NCBI RefSeq assembly: GCF_003591175.1
Contig: NZ_QYYG01000001.1
Location: 248,001 to 312,000, forward strand
Direction: 5' to 3'
Source: Serratia inhibens
GTDB lineage: Bacteria; Pseudomonadota; Gammaproteobacteria; Enterobacterales; Enterobacteriaceae
Length of the DNA: 64,000 nt
The notes beneath the pieces are model-generated. The model did not search any database. It saw nothing but the letters and a program-made list of their open reading frames with translations, and had not been told where the DNA came from. Shown here in pieces: positions 8,061-16,938 of the stretch. Position numbers and translations under genes: made by a program. Within the stretch, counting starts at the first letter, position 1. Each line of letters opens with the position of its first letter.

Positions 8061-8240
8061 ATGATTATTTTTATTCTTGGCCTGTTGTATGCCATTTTAA
8101 TGATCTCTGCGGGTGTTAATGAGATTTATTTTTATTCAACCGGAAAATCAGAATTCCTGGCTAGTTTAATGCTGGCATTCTCGGGTAGTATGCTGCTGGT
8201 TGCTTTTGTCTGGCAATTGTCTGCGAAAATGAAAAAATAA
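8061..8240 (+). CDS. Small two-helix membrane protein (59 aa), unknown
   Basis: An ATG at 8061, preceded by GAGTGAAACGATA, opens 59 codons. The product has two hydrophobic stretches (IIFILGLLYAILMISAGV and ASLMLAFSGSMLLVAFVW) separated by a short polar loop with EIYFYSTGKSEF, and ends in basic KMKK. It lies between the MgtS-like gene and the CDF transporter on the same strand and is likely cotranscribed. I do not recognise a family. A regulator or stabiliser of one of the neighbouring transporters is plausible from context only. Confidence 0.65.
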   Translation: MIIFILGLLYAILMISAGVNEIYFYSTGKSEFLASLMLAFSGSMLLVAFVWQLSAKMKK

Positions 8241-8254
8241 ATTCCCCTTCGAAT

Positions 8255-9643
8255 ATGAGCCGTATTATGCAAAATGAAAAACAGTCCGTTGCCAGAAACT
8301 CGATGATAGCCAGCGGGCTATTGGCAACCGGGAAATTTACTGCAGGCATTTTTACCGGCAGCATTGGTCTTATTTCCGAAGGGATCCACTCTTTCACCGA
8401 TTTTGTCGCCACCAGCATTACCTGGCTGGCAGTGCGTATCAGCGACAAACCGGCCGATGAGGACCACCACTTTGGGCACGGCAAGGTCGAAAATCTGGCG
8501 GCGTTGTTTGAAGTGCTGCTGCTGTTGGGCGCGGCGGGCTGGATTGTTTACGAGGCCGGCACCAGCCTGCTGGGGCAGGCGCATGAGATTGTCGCCGCGC
8601 CGGTGGTGATTGCGGTACTGTTGATCTCGATTGTGGTCGACTATTTCCGCGTCAAGGCGCTGAATCGCGTGGCGAAGGCCACCGACAGCGCGGCGCTGGA
8701 AGCCGATGCGCTGCACTTCTTCTCCGACATGTTGTCTTCCGCCGTGGTGCTGCTGGGGATGGTATTTGTGTTGTTGGGGTTCGGCCGCGCAGATGCGATC
8801 GCAGCGTTGATCGTGGCCTGCTTTATCGTGGTCGCAGCCGTGAAGCTGGGCAAACGTTCGTTCGATTCGCTGATGGACACCGCCCCCTTCGGTGCCAAAG
8901 AGGAGATCGGCGTGTTACTGGATAATTTTCCGGCGATACTGGCCACCGAAAATATCCGCATTCGCAACGCCGGTGCGGCCCTGTTTATTGAGGTGACCGT
9001 CGCGGTCTGCCGCACTTTGCCGCTGGAGCGCATCAACGCGCTGAAGCAGTCCATCGCCGAGCGTCTGGAGCGGCAGTATGCCCATGCCGAAGCCACGGTG
9101 ATTGCCAACCCGCAAACCCGCAGCGATGAAGACATGGCGACCCGCATCCGGGTGATCGCCGCCAATCACGGCGCGGTGGTGCAAAATGTGGCGTTGCAGC
9201 AATTGCCGGAACGCATGTCGATCAGCATGGATCTGGCGGTGCCGGCCAGCGCCAGCGTGGCGCAGGCGCACGATATCGCCAGCGAGATTGAAAACCTGCT
9301 GCGCCAGGCCATCGGCGAAGATACGGAAATCGAAACTCACCTTGAACCGCAAATGCACCATTGGGTGGCCAGTAAGGACGTAGAGCCGGATGAACTGGCC
9401 AACATTCGCCAGATCCTGCGAACTGCGGTGGAAAAGGGGGAGATGGTGCAGGACGTGCATAACATTCGGGCGCGCAAAACGGCAGAGGGCATTATCGTCA
9501 ATTTCCATTGCCGGGTGTCGCCGGCCGCGTCCATTGTGGCGGCTCACGACGCGGTGGACTGTATAGAACGCCAACTGCGGGCGAGTTATCCCACCATTTC
9601 GCGGGCGATAGGGCACGTGGAACCGATCAAGCCCGCTTTGTGA
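8255..9643 (+). CDS. Cation diffusion facilitator (CDF) metal transporter with extended C-terminus
   Basis: A 462-aa CDF protein. The N-terminal membrane half carries the metal-site motifs EGIHSFTDF and EADALHFFSDML and the loop motif HHFGHGKVENL. The C-terminal half is about 250 aa, long enough for two or three ferredoxin-like cytosolic CDF domains, with repeated H-x-E-P endings (THLEPQMHHW and GHVEPIKPAL). CDF proteins export divalent metals (Zn, Fe, Mn, Co, possibly Mg) against protons. The start is at 8255 or 8267; neither has a strong ribosome site. Location behind the M-box operon suggests a link to Mg2+ or transition-metal balance. Confidence 0.88.
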   Translation: MSRIMQNEKQSVARNSMIASGLLATGKFTAGIFTGSIGLISEGIHSFTDFVATSITWLAVRISDKPADEDHHFGHGKVENLAALFEVLLLLGAAGWIVYEAGTSLLGQAHEIVAAPVVIAVLLISIVVDYFRVKALNRVAKATDSAALEADALHFFSDMLSSAVVLLGMVFVLLGFGRADAIAALIVACFIVVAAVKLGKRSFDSLMDTAPFGAKEEIGVLLDNFPAILATENIRIRNAGAALFIEVTVAVCRTLPLERINALKQSIAERLERQYAHAEATVIANPQTRSDEDMATRIRVIAANHGAVVQNVALQQLPERMSISMDLAVPASASVAQAHDIASEIENLLRQAIGEDTEIETHLEPQMHHWVASKDVEPDELANIRQILRTAVEKGEMVQDVHNIRARKTAEGIIVNFHCRVSPAASIVAAHDAVDCIERQLRASYPTISRAIGHVEPIKPAL

Positions 9644-9746
9644 GCCTGCATCGCTGCGACAGTGGGATGACAATAAAGGCCCAAACAAGATAAAATATCG
9701 GTAAACCAACAAGTTGGTATTGCTGTTTGAAACCCGAGGACGAGCG

Positions 9747-10514
9747 ATGGCCGAGTTTGCTTCCGATCACTATCATGATTCCATCGCGATGCCCGTCACC
9801 GGCGTTGCCGTCGATTACTCCAACGGTCACGTGATCCCCGCGCACAGCCATCGGCGTTCGCAGCTGGTTTATGCGGTGGAAGGGGTGTTGGTCATTGAAA
9901 CGGATGTAGGCCGTTGGGTCGTCCCGCCGAGCCGGGGCGTGTGGCTGATAGCGGGCGTCAGTCACACCGTGCGTATGCGCGGTGTGGCGCGAATGCGCAG
10001 TATTTTCGTCAATCAGGATGCTATTCCCGGATTGCCCGACGCAGACTGCGTAATCGAGATTTCACCTTTGCTGCGTGAGTTGATCCTTGCCGCGACCAAA
10101 GTCACGGGCCATTACGATCTGGAAAGCCGCGACGGCCGTTTGATGCGTTTTATCCTCGATGAGCTATGTTCTTTGCCCGTACTGCCCTTTAATCTTCCCT
10201 GGCCACTGGATGCGCGGATACTGCGCGTTTGCCAGACACTGTCCGAAGATCCCGCCGATAACCGTGCCGCCGATGACTGGGCCGCTGATTTAGCGATGAG
10301 CGCCAAGACGTTCCATCGTCAGTTTCAGCGGCAAACCGGCATCACCTTTGGGCGTTGGCGGCAGCAGGCGCGCCTGCTTTTGTCACTCGAATGCCTGGCT
10401 CAAGGCATGCCGATTGTGCAGGTGGCGCTGCAGCACGGTTACGAAAGCCAAAGCGCCTTTGCCGCCGCCTTTAAACGCCAGTTTGGATTGCGGCCTTCCG
10501 AGTTTTATCGTTAG
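9747..10514 (+). CDS. AraC-family regulator with cupin sensor
   Basis: A 255-aa regulator. The ATG at 9747 has a GAGGA site at 9735-9739 and is preferred over a TTG/GTG extension upstream. The N-terminal cupin (VDYSNGHVIPAHSHRRSQLV) is followed by two HTH units, the second with QVALQHGYESQSAFAAAFKR and the closing FGLRPSEFYR. It converges with the efflux pump operon, ending 3 bp before that operon's last stop. This suggests, but does not prove, control of the pump. Confidence 0.9.
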   Translation: MAEFASDHYHDSIAMPVTGVAVDYSNGHVIPAHSHRRSQLVYAVEGVLVIETDVGRWVVPPSRGVWLIAGVSHTVRMRGVARMRSIFVNQDAIPGLPDADCVIEISPLLRELILAATKVTGHYDLESRDGRLMRFILDELCSLPVLPFNLPWPLDARILRVCQTLSEDPADNRAADDWAADLAMSAKTFHRQFQRQTGITFGRWRQQARLLLSLECLAQGMPIVQVALQHGYESQSAFAAAFKRQFGLRPSEFYR

Positions 10515-10517
10515 CGC

Positions 10518-12104
10518 TCAGTTTTTTCGCAAAAAGAACCCTGCCAGCACGCAGGCCAGCATTGCCAGCCCGGCAAGGTAAAAAGCGTCGCTGTAGGCCA
10601 GCAGCAGGGCATCACGATGCAGGATCTGATCAATCAACCCCAAAGCCTGCAGGCGCAACCTTGCCGCCCCCGCGCCATACAGGGCCGCGGCGTGATCGAG
10701 ATGGCCGTGCGAGAGCATTCTGACTGTCTCGACCAGCCGTTCCTGCGTCGCCTGAGCAAAAGAGGTAACAGATTCGCCAATGCGCTGCGCATGCAGTTTT
10801 TCACGCTCAACCACGATCTGGCTGGAAAGGGCGATACCGATAGCCCCGCCGATGTTGCGCACCATCGAAAAAAGCCCCGATGCCGATCCCACTTGATCCT
10901 TTTCCAGCCCTTGAATTGCCATCACCCCCAACGCCACCACCACTAACGATTGCCCGATGCCGCGCACGATCAGCGAAGGAACAATGACGTTATAAGCCGC
11001 ATCGGGATTGAGGTGAATGTTCATCAGGCAACCGAGGCCGGTAATCAAGAATCCGGCCACGATCGCGGTGCGGGCGCTGGTCCAGCGCATCAGTCGAGGC
11101 GTAGCGAACGACATGATAAATTGAATAATGCCGTAAGGGATCATCATTGCCCCGATCTGGCTGGCGTTGTATCCGTGCACTTCGGCGAAATAGTTGGGCA
11201 CCAGGAACACCACGCCAAACACCACCGCGCCGAAGCAAAACTGCATCAGACTGGCGAGGCCGAAATTATAGCGGCCCAGTAAGCGTAAATTAATAAACGG
11301 CGTCTTGCTCTTAAGCTCCGCATAAATAAAACCGGCAATCCCCAACACGGCCAGCAAGGTGCAATTGACGATAAAGGACGAAGCAAACCAGTCCTCTCGT
11401 CCGCCTTCCTCCAGCATGATTTGCAGAGAGGAAAGGCCAATCGCCATGGTGATAATTCCCCACCAGTCACCCTGTTTGAGTTTCTCAAGCCTCATGGGCT
11501 GCGGTTTGACCGACCAGCCAATGGCGGCCAGCAGCACTATCCCAGGGGGGACTTGCAGATAAAATATCCAGCGCCATGAGTAGGCATCGGTTAACCAACC
11601 GCCCAGTGAAGGGCCTGCCGCCTGCGCAACATTGTTAGCTACCGCAAACAGCGCCATGCCGAGAGAATGCTTGTGAGAGGGCAATTCGCCGACGATTAGC
11701 TGAAACGACAAGGGGATCAGCACGCCGCCAAACGCGCCCTGCAGCGCACGGGCGAGGATCATGGTCTGAATATTGGGGGCCAGCGAGCAGGCCATGGAGA
11801 AGAGCACAAATCCAGAGGTTCCGACCATCAGCACGCGGCGCATGGAAAATATCGAGACTAACCAACCGGTTATCGGGATGATGATGATCTCGGCCACCAG
11901 ATAGGCGGTGGTGATCCATGATCCTTCTTCAAAGGTGGCACCCAGCGAACCCCGCACGTCGGGTAATGAAGCGTTGGTGACGTGTACATTCATGCCCGCC
12001 ATGAAACAGCCGACGACACTGCCCAATACGGCCACCCAGGTGCGTAACGAGATCTTGTCTGTATTGGGCATGACCGTGGTCTGGGTCGAGATACGGCTAC
12101 TCAT
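10518..12104 (-). CDS. DHA2-family drug:H+ antiporter (EmrB-like)
   Basis: A 528-aa major facilitator with about 14 membrane spans. Visible motifs include the antiporter motif C region (YLQVPPGIVLLAAIG), the TM1 stretch (FMAGMNVHVTNASLPDVRG) and loop 2-3 (GWLVSIFSMRRVLMVGTSGF). It is the last gene of an outer membrane factor / HlyD / MFS operon and overlaps the adaptor gene by 8 bp, so the three should form an EmrAB-TolC-type pump moving hydrophobic compounds across both membranes. Substrates are not predictable. Confidence 0.93.
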   Translation of the reverse strand: MSSRISTQTTVMPNTDKISLRTWVAVLGSVVGCFMAGMNVHVTNASLPDVRGSLGATFEEGSWITTAYLVAEIIIIPITGWLVSIFSMRRVLMVGTSGFVLFSMACSLAPNIQTMILARALQGAFGGVLIPLSFQLIVGELPSHKHSLGMALFAVANNVAQAAGPSLGGWLTDAYSWRWIFYLQVPPGIVLLAAIGWSVKPQPMRLEKLKQGDWWGIITMAIGLSSLQIMLEEGGREDWFASSFIVNCTLLAVLGIAGFIYAELKSKTPFINLRLLGRYNFGLASLMQFCFGAVVFGVVFLVPNYFAEVHGYNASQIGAMMIPYGIIQFIMSFATPRLMRWTSARTAIVAGFLITGLGCLMNIHLNPDAAYNVIVPSLIVRGIGQSLVVVALGVMAIQGLEKDQVGSASGLFSMVRNIGGAIGIALSSQIVVEREKLHAQRIGESVTSFAQATQERLVETVRMLSHGHLDHAAALYGAGAARLRLQALGLIDQILHRDALLLAYSDAFYLAGLAMLACVLAGFFLRKN

Positions 12105-13215
12105 GGCGGGTGTCCACCGTCACCATCACCGACATTCCGGGGCGAACCTGTTCAACCCTTGGCTGGCCGGCATCAAGGCGAATTCGCACCGGCATCCGTT
12201 GGACGATTTTGGTAAAGTTTCCGGTGGCGTTATCCGGGGGAAGCAGCGCAAATTGCGCCCCGGAGGCAGGGGAAAAGCTTTCGATCTTGCCCTTGAAAAC
12301 CTGCCCATCAAACGCATCTACCCGTACCTCGGCAGGTTGGCCAACCTGCATTGGGTCAATTTGCGTTTCCTTAAAGTTGGCAATCACGTAAGTATTGCCG
12401 GGAACCACGGCAAGCAGCGGCGAACCCGTCTCGACATATTGGCCGGCCCGCAAAGCATGCTCACCCACAGTGCCGTCGATCGGACTGGCAATCCGGGTGC
12501 TCGCCAGATTAATGCGTGCGATTGCCAGCATGGCCTGCGCTTGCGTCTGCATGGCTTTCGCCTTGTCCCGCTCGGCTTCGGTAGCCTGTTGGCTGCTGGC
12601 GAGTACGGACAGCGCCTGCTGCTGGCCGGCGAGCCGCGCCTCCGCCTGCGCCAGCTGTGCGGCGGTTTTACGGGCATCCGCGTCAGCCGATTCTACCTGT
12701 TGGGCGCTGCTGATGTTTTGGCGCGCCAGGCGATGCTGGCGCTGGTCCTCCAGGGCCGAGCGATTTGATTCTGCGACGGCGGCGCGGACGGCGGCTTGAG
12801 CTTCTGCAATCAGGCTTGTCTGCTGCTGCTGACGAGCGGCCAGATTGGCGATACGCGCCTGTTTCACGTCATTTTCGGCAATCGCCGCCGCGACTGCGGC
12901 TTCGGCCAGCTCAACCTTGGCCCGATAATCGCGGGAATCGATTCGGGCCAGTACCTGGCCGGCTTTTACCTGTTGATTGTCCTGCACCTCCACGGCGACC
13001 AGATAGCCGTTGATGCGGGGGGCCAGCGTGACAATGTCGGCGCGCGCATAGGCGTCATCGGTCTCGATCATCCAGCGGCCAGTAGTCCACCAGTAAATTC
13101 CCCAGGCCAACACCAACAGGGTAACCAACAGGATGCCGGCCAGAGTTCGGGGCCGTGGTTTTGCGCGTCGGGCAGCAAAAACCGGCGTTTTAGCAGGCGA
13201 AGTATTTTCGGTCAT
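12097..13215 (-). CDS. HlyD/EmrA-family membrane fusion protein
   Basis: A 372-aa periplasmic adaptor. It has an N-terminal cytosolic tail, one membrane helix (TLAGILLVTLLVLAWGIYWW), the biotinyl-lipoyl half motif TDDAYARADIVTLAPRINGY, a long Ala/Gln-rich coiled-coil hairpin, and the second half with VGEHALRAGQYVETGSPLLA. This domain order is typical of EmrA. It starts 2 bp after the outer-membrane-factor stop and overlaps the pump gene, so the operon is translationally coupled. It bridges the inner-membrane pump and the outer-membrane channel. Confidence 0.93.
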   Translation of the reverse strand: MTENTSPAKTPVFAARRAKPRPRTLAGILLVTLLVLAWGIYWWTTGRWMIETDDAYARADIVTLAPRINGYLVAVEVQDNQQVKAGQVLARIDSRDYRAKVELAEAAVAAAIAENDVKQARIANLAARQQQQTSLIAEAQAAVRAAVAESNRSALEDQRQHRLARQNISSAQQVESADADARKTAAQLAQAEARLAGQQQALSVLASSQQATEAERDKAKAMQTQAQAMLAIARINLASTRIASPIDGTVGEHALRAGQYVETGSPLLAVVPGNTYVIANFKETQIDPMQVGQPAEVRVDAFDGQVFKGKIESFSPASGAQFALLPPDNATGNFTKIVQRMPVRIRLDAGQPRVEQVRPGMSVMVTVDTRHE

Positions 13216-13217
13216 TA

Positions 13218-14717
13218 TTATGATTCTCTTTTAAAAACAGGAGGAAATAACATGCTGGAAGCGGTTTTAGACCGCTGAGGTACCGGGAGCACCACAGAGG
13301 GAGCCTGCTGCCATCCGCCACCCAGGGCTTTAAATAACGTCACCTGAGCCTCAATCACCCGCGTGTTTGCGCGCGCCAACTCACTCTGAACGGCGACGTA
13401 GTTACGTTGATTATCGAGATAGTCGAGGGCGGTTGCCGCGCCGTCCTGATAGGCAAGCGTCGATAGTTTCAGCGCTTGTCGACTGTTTTCGGCAGCCTGC
13501 TGAAGGAGTTTTTGCTGCTGCAGGGCCGAGTCATAGCCTGTCAAGCTCACCTGTAGCTCTTTCAGCGCAGCCAAAATCGTGCCGTCAAAATGCGCGAGTG
13601 CCGCACTTTCCTTGGCACCAGCCTGCGCGATGCGTGCGCGGGCCTCCGTAATATTGGGGAAGGACCATGAGATCAACGGTCCGATGCTCCAGACCGTGGC
13701 GCCGCTGTTACCCCAATCTTCAGGCTGGTGAGCGGAGCTGAGCATGTTGGCCCCCAGCGAAATGCGCGGATAGAGATCGGTGGTCGCTACGCGAATATTG
13801 GCCGTTGCGGCGGCAAGCTGTTGTTGTGCCTCGCGTACATCGGGGCGACGGCGTAACAGGGCTAAACCGTCGTTGTCAGGCAAGCCGCGATACGCCAGCG
13901 TTGGCGGTTTCAGGCAGGCAAGCGCCTGTGCGGGGGGATTGGCAGGCAGGCGGCCCATTAACACCGCAAGTTCAGCCAATACGCGCTGACGTTTGGCTTT
14001 CAACACCGGCAGGTCGGCGCGAGTTTGGTAAACCAAACCTTTAGCACGCACCACATCCAGCGCGACACCGGCCCCGGATTGATACAGCGCTTCGGTAATC
14101 TGCTGCCCTTGCTCAACCTGCGCCAAAGCCCGTTGAGCAATACCGATCCGTTGACCGTAGCTACAGGCGCTGAGCCAGGCCCGGGTCGTTTCGGCGGCAA
14201 CCCACACGCGCACGCCGTCTTCTTCGGCCTGAGCAGACTCCGTGCCTGCCTGTGCCGCGCCGGACTGTGAACGCAGGCGGCCAAACAGATCGAGTTCCCA
14301 TTGCAGATCGATCCCGGCGCTATAGCGGCTGCCGGTGCGGATATTGTCGCTTTGACCTAACGCCGCCTCGATTTGATCGTCTAGCGAACTGCCATATCCA
14401 CCCTTGGCCGCGAAACTTGTGCTGGGCAGTTTTTGCGCATCGGTTTCACGTAAAACTGCCTGGGCCGCAAGCAGATTTGCCGCTGCCGCACGCAGATCCC
14501 GGTTGTTGCTCAACGCCTGCTCGACAGCCTGGTTTAAGGCGGGATCCTGATACAAAGACCACCATTTATCCGGCGTATCGGGTGTGATAGTTTTCGTTTT
14601 TGCCAAAGGCTTAGCCGCGAGCGGCAGAGTGGTGAGGGGAGGTTGACCTGGGCCCACCACGCAGCCGGCAGATAACAAGGGAAGTAAGGCAATCGTCAGC
14701 CTTTTGGATATCAACAT
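13218..14717 (-). CDS. Outer membrane efflux lipoprotein (NodT/OprM type)
   Basis: A 499-aa outer membrane factor. The signal ends in the lipobox LLSAGC (Cys19), so it is lipid anchored. The NodT-type pattern follows: WWSLYQDPALNQAVEQAL, then ALSNNRDLRAAAANL, and the repeated halves with RRPDVREAQQQLAAATANI. It forms the exit channel of the pump encoded by the next two genes. It is the first gene of the operon and is divergent from the AraC gene at 14904 across a 186-bp promoter region. Confidence 0.93.
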   Translation of the reverse strand: MLISKRLTIALLPLLSAGCVVGPGQPPLTTLPLAAKPLAKTKTITPDTPDKWWSLYQDPALNQAVEQALSNNRDLRAAAANLLAAQAVLRETDAQKLPSTSFAAKGGYGSSLDDQIEAALGQSDNIRTGSRYSAGIDLQWELDLFGRLRSQSGAAQAGTESAQAEEDGVRVWVAAETTRAWLSACSYGQRIGIAQRALAQVEQGQQITEALYQSGAGVALDVVRAKGLVYQTRADLPVLKAKRQRVLAELAVLMGRLPANPPAQALACLKPPTLAYRGLPDNDGLALLRRRPDVREAQQQLAAATANIRVATTDLYPRISLGANMLSSAHQPEDWGNSGATVWSIGPLISWSFPNITEARARIAQAGAKESAALAHFDGTILAALKELQVSLTGYDSALQQQKLLQQAAENSRQALKLSTLAYQDGAATALDYLDNQRNYVAVQSELARANTRVIEAQVTLFKALGGGWQQAPSVVLPVPQRSKTASSMLFPPVFKRES

Positions 14718-14903
14718 GCGTCACACTCTTCAATGAGAATGCGTCCAGATTAGCGGGTAAAAAGCTGTCTTTATGCCGAGATTTCGACTTTCATTATCTT
14801 GAAATGGTCATTTTTAACGGACCAACTAGCCAACGCGAGCTTTAACGATTATCAATAACCGTCCTCCAATCATCGTTGTCTCGACAGACGCAGGTATCCC
14901 CCC

Positions 14904-15716
14904 ATGTCACGAAGTAAAGACCTGCAAGACTGGGTTAAACCGGCCCGCTCCCCAATGCAAATTGAGCGTATCGAAGCCTTTTTCGGTGGGCACGGCTATG
15001 AGCTCCATCGCCACGATACCTACGCCATTGGCCGTACGTTGTCCGGTGTGCAGAGTTTCAACTATCGTGGCGGCAGGCGTCATAGCTTGCCCGGCGGCAC
15101 CCTGGTATTGCATCCGGATGAACTTCATGACGGGGAGGCGGGTACGCAAGAGGGGTTTCAGTACCGCATGGTTTATGTCGAGCCTGCATTAATCCAAAAG
15201 ATACTCGGCGGCAAGCCATTGCCCTTTATTCCGGGCGGTCTTTCCGGTGACCCACGGCTCTTTGCTGCGGCTCAACCCTTGCTCAGGGCCATGGAAGATC
15301 CGTTTGAAACGCTTGAGGAAGAGGATGCGCTTTATGACCTGGCGCAAACCCTGGCCGTTGTCGGGGGGCAACGTTATCAACGGCGGGCGTTTGACTATCA
15401 GGCGGCTGAAAGGGCAAGGGAATATATCCATTCCTGTTTCGATAAGAATATTACCCTGGATGAGCTTTCTTTGATCAGCGGCAGAGATCGCTGGAGTCTG
15501 AGCCGGGATTTTCGGGTGCTGTTTGGCACCAGCCCCTACCGCTACGTCACTATGCGCCGTCTTGAACATTGCAGACGGCGGATGTTGGCGGGCCATAATC
15601 TGGCAGATATTTCAATCGATGCGGGATTTGCGGATCAAAGCCACATGACGCGCCAATTTATCAGCAATTTTGGTGTTTCTCCTGGTCGCTGGCTGAGGTT
15701 TATCAAAGGAGGTTGA
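14904..15716 (+). CDS. AraC-family regulator divergent from efflux operon
   Basis: A 270-aa regulator with an N-terminal cupin arm (GYELHRHDTYAIGRTLSGVQ, then HSLPGGTLVLHPDELHDGEA) of the AraC ligand-binding type. The C-terminal pair of HTHs includes LISGRDRWSLSRDFRVLFGT and DISIDAGFADQSHMTRQF. It is head to head with the tripartite efflux operon and is the best candidate for its local activator or repressor. No convincing ribosome site precedes the ATG at 14904; an in-frame ATG lies at 14955. Confidence 0.9.
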   Translation: MSRSKDLQDWVKPARSPMQIERIEAFFGGHGYELHRHDTYAIGRTLSGVQSFNYRGGRRHSLPGGTLVLHPDELHDGEAGTQEGFQYRMVYVEPALIQKILGGKPLPFIPGGLSGDPRLFAAAQPLLRAMEDPFETLEEEDALYDLAQTLAVVGGQRYQRRAFDYQAAERAREYIHSCFDKNITLDELSLISGRDRWSLSRDFRVLFGTSPYRYVTMRRLEHCRRRMLAGHNLADISIDAGFADQSHMTRQFISNFGVSPGRWLRFIKGG

Positions 15717-15796
15717 GCCAGAAGTTGCACAATCATTCAAGATTGCCGCCCGCCGGGCCCACTATGCTGGGCTCCTGTTAACCAAGGAGCCTGAAA

Positions 15797-16159
15797 ATGT
15801 ATCAACCTATTAATTTCGCTCATAAACTCTCTCTGTTTACCGAACAATGGCAGCCGAAAGTGATTGCCGAGATGAATGACTACCAGTTTAAAGTGGTCAG
15901 AATTCACGGTGACTTCGTCTGGCATACGCATGCCGAAACCGATGAAACCCTTATCGTATTGGACGGCGTTTTGCGCATTGATTTTCGCGATGGCCATGTG
16001 CTGGTCAATGCGGGCGAGATGTATGTGGTCCCGCGCGGCATCGAACACAAAACCTCTGCCGAGATCGAAACCCAACTGATGCTTATCGAACCTCGCGGCG
16101 TGTTGAACACCGGTGACGAACGGGGAGAACGTACTGCGGTCAACGATGTCTGGATTTGA
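15797..16159 (+). CDS. Small cupin-domain protein
   Basis: A 120-aa single-domain cupin starting at an ATG with AAGGAG upstream (15784-15789). The two conserved cupin motifs are recognisable: FVWHTHAETDETLIVLDG (the H-x-H...E metal set) and MYVVPRGIEHKTSAEIET (the P-x-x-x-x-H set). Such small cupins bind a metal and may be isomerases, dioxygenases or sensors. It follows an AraC gene by 80 bp. No specific substrate can be named. Confidence 0.85.
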   Translation: MYQPINFAHKLSLFTEQWQPKVIAEMNDYQFKVVRIHGDFVWHTHAETDETLIVLDGVLRIDFRDGHVLVNAGEMYVVPRGIEHKTSAEIETQLMLIEPRGVLNTGDERGERTAVNDVWI

Positions 16160-16299
16160 TAGGCATCCTGTGGCTAAGTCTCATATTATGAAGTCAGCCC
16201 GTCAGGTTGATCTTTCACGGCACAAGACATGCGGCGCAGATCAAATATCGGCTAGAGAAACGGACATATTACACGCCAAGAGTAATATTTAACCTATTG

Positions 16300-16334
16300 C
16301 AGCAGGTAACGGCTTGATTTAGCGTTACCTGCTG
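16300..16334 (+). terminator. Strong stem-loop, probable terminator after cupin gene
   Basis: CAGCAGGTAACG (16300-16311) pairs perfectly over 12 bp with CGTTACCTGCTG (16323-16334), with an 11-nt loop and a following TCGCTTTCCTTGTTG. It marks the edge between backbone sequence and the AT-rich Tc island. The tail is only moderately T-rich. Confidence 0.6.
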
Positions 16335-16938
16335 TCGCTTTCCTTGTTGTAGAAATATGGCCAATTCTCTATCGGCCTGGGATTTTTTTTTGATAAGATG
16401 AATATATAAATTATTCCCAATTAAAATAACTGTATTGCATGGTATTTATAGACGTATCGCAAAGTATTTTCATGGTATGTGTTCTCGGATTAATATACTT
16501 GAACATTTTTTCCAAAAAACTCGATAGAGGTGATGTAAAAAATTTCAATATCATTGATGTATCATCGTTATCATGGCCGAACGGCTCGCCAATAACCATG
16601 TGCATGGTATGTGCTTGAGTCCGTCTTTTTGAGTCAAACTCTGACTGATGCACCACCAATGAATAGCTTGGTAATAATTTACATCAACATAAAGCGAATT
16701 GAATTAATTAAATTCGGTGAAATATGAAAATCACAAGTTGAATTTAATCACATCATTTGGAATAGAAAATGATTATACACCCCTTCCAATTATATTAATT
16801 TTGGACACATAATCTCATGGGGATATCGTAAAAAATTGACATGCGTTGGTTTAATGCACGAGCCGTTTTACAGGCAATGGAACACGCCACTCTGCATTGA
16901 ATTGATCTCATTATACCATACACCGAAAAGGACCCCCC
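16335..16938 (+). other. AT-rich spacer before Tc locus, no gene recognised
   Basis: About 600 bp, clearly more AT-rich than the backbone. Only short unconvincing reading frames occur, including a reverse 82-codon frame at 16411-16659 with no recognisable domain. The right end supplies the ribosome site AAAAGGA (16926-16932) for the tcB remnant. Low GC upstream of horizontally acquired toxin genes is common and is often bound by H-NS. Confidence 0.5.

Noticed and set aside
16411..16659. Reverse 82-codon frame in the AT-rich spacer
   Set aside because: No ribosome site, no domain, and typical of chance frames in AT-rich DNA.
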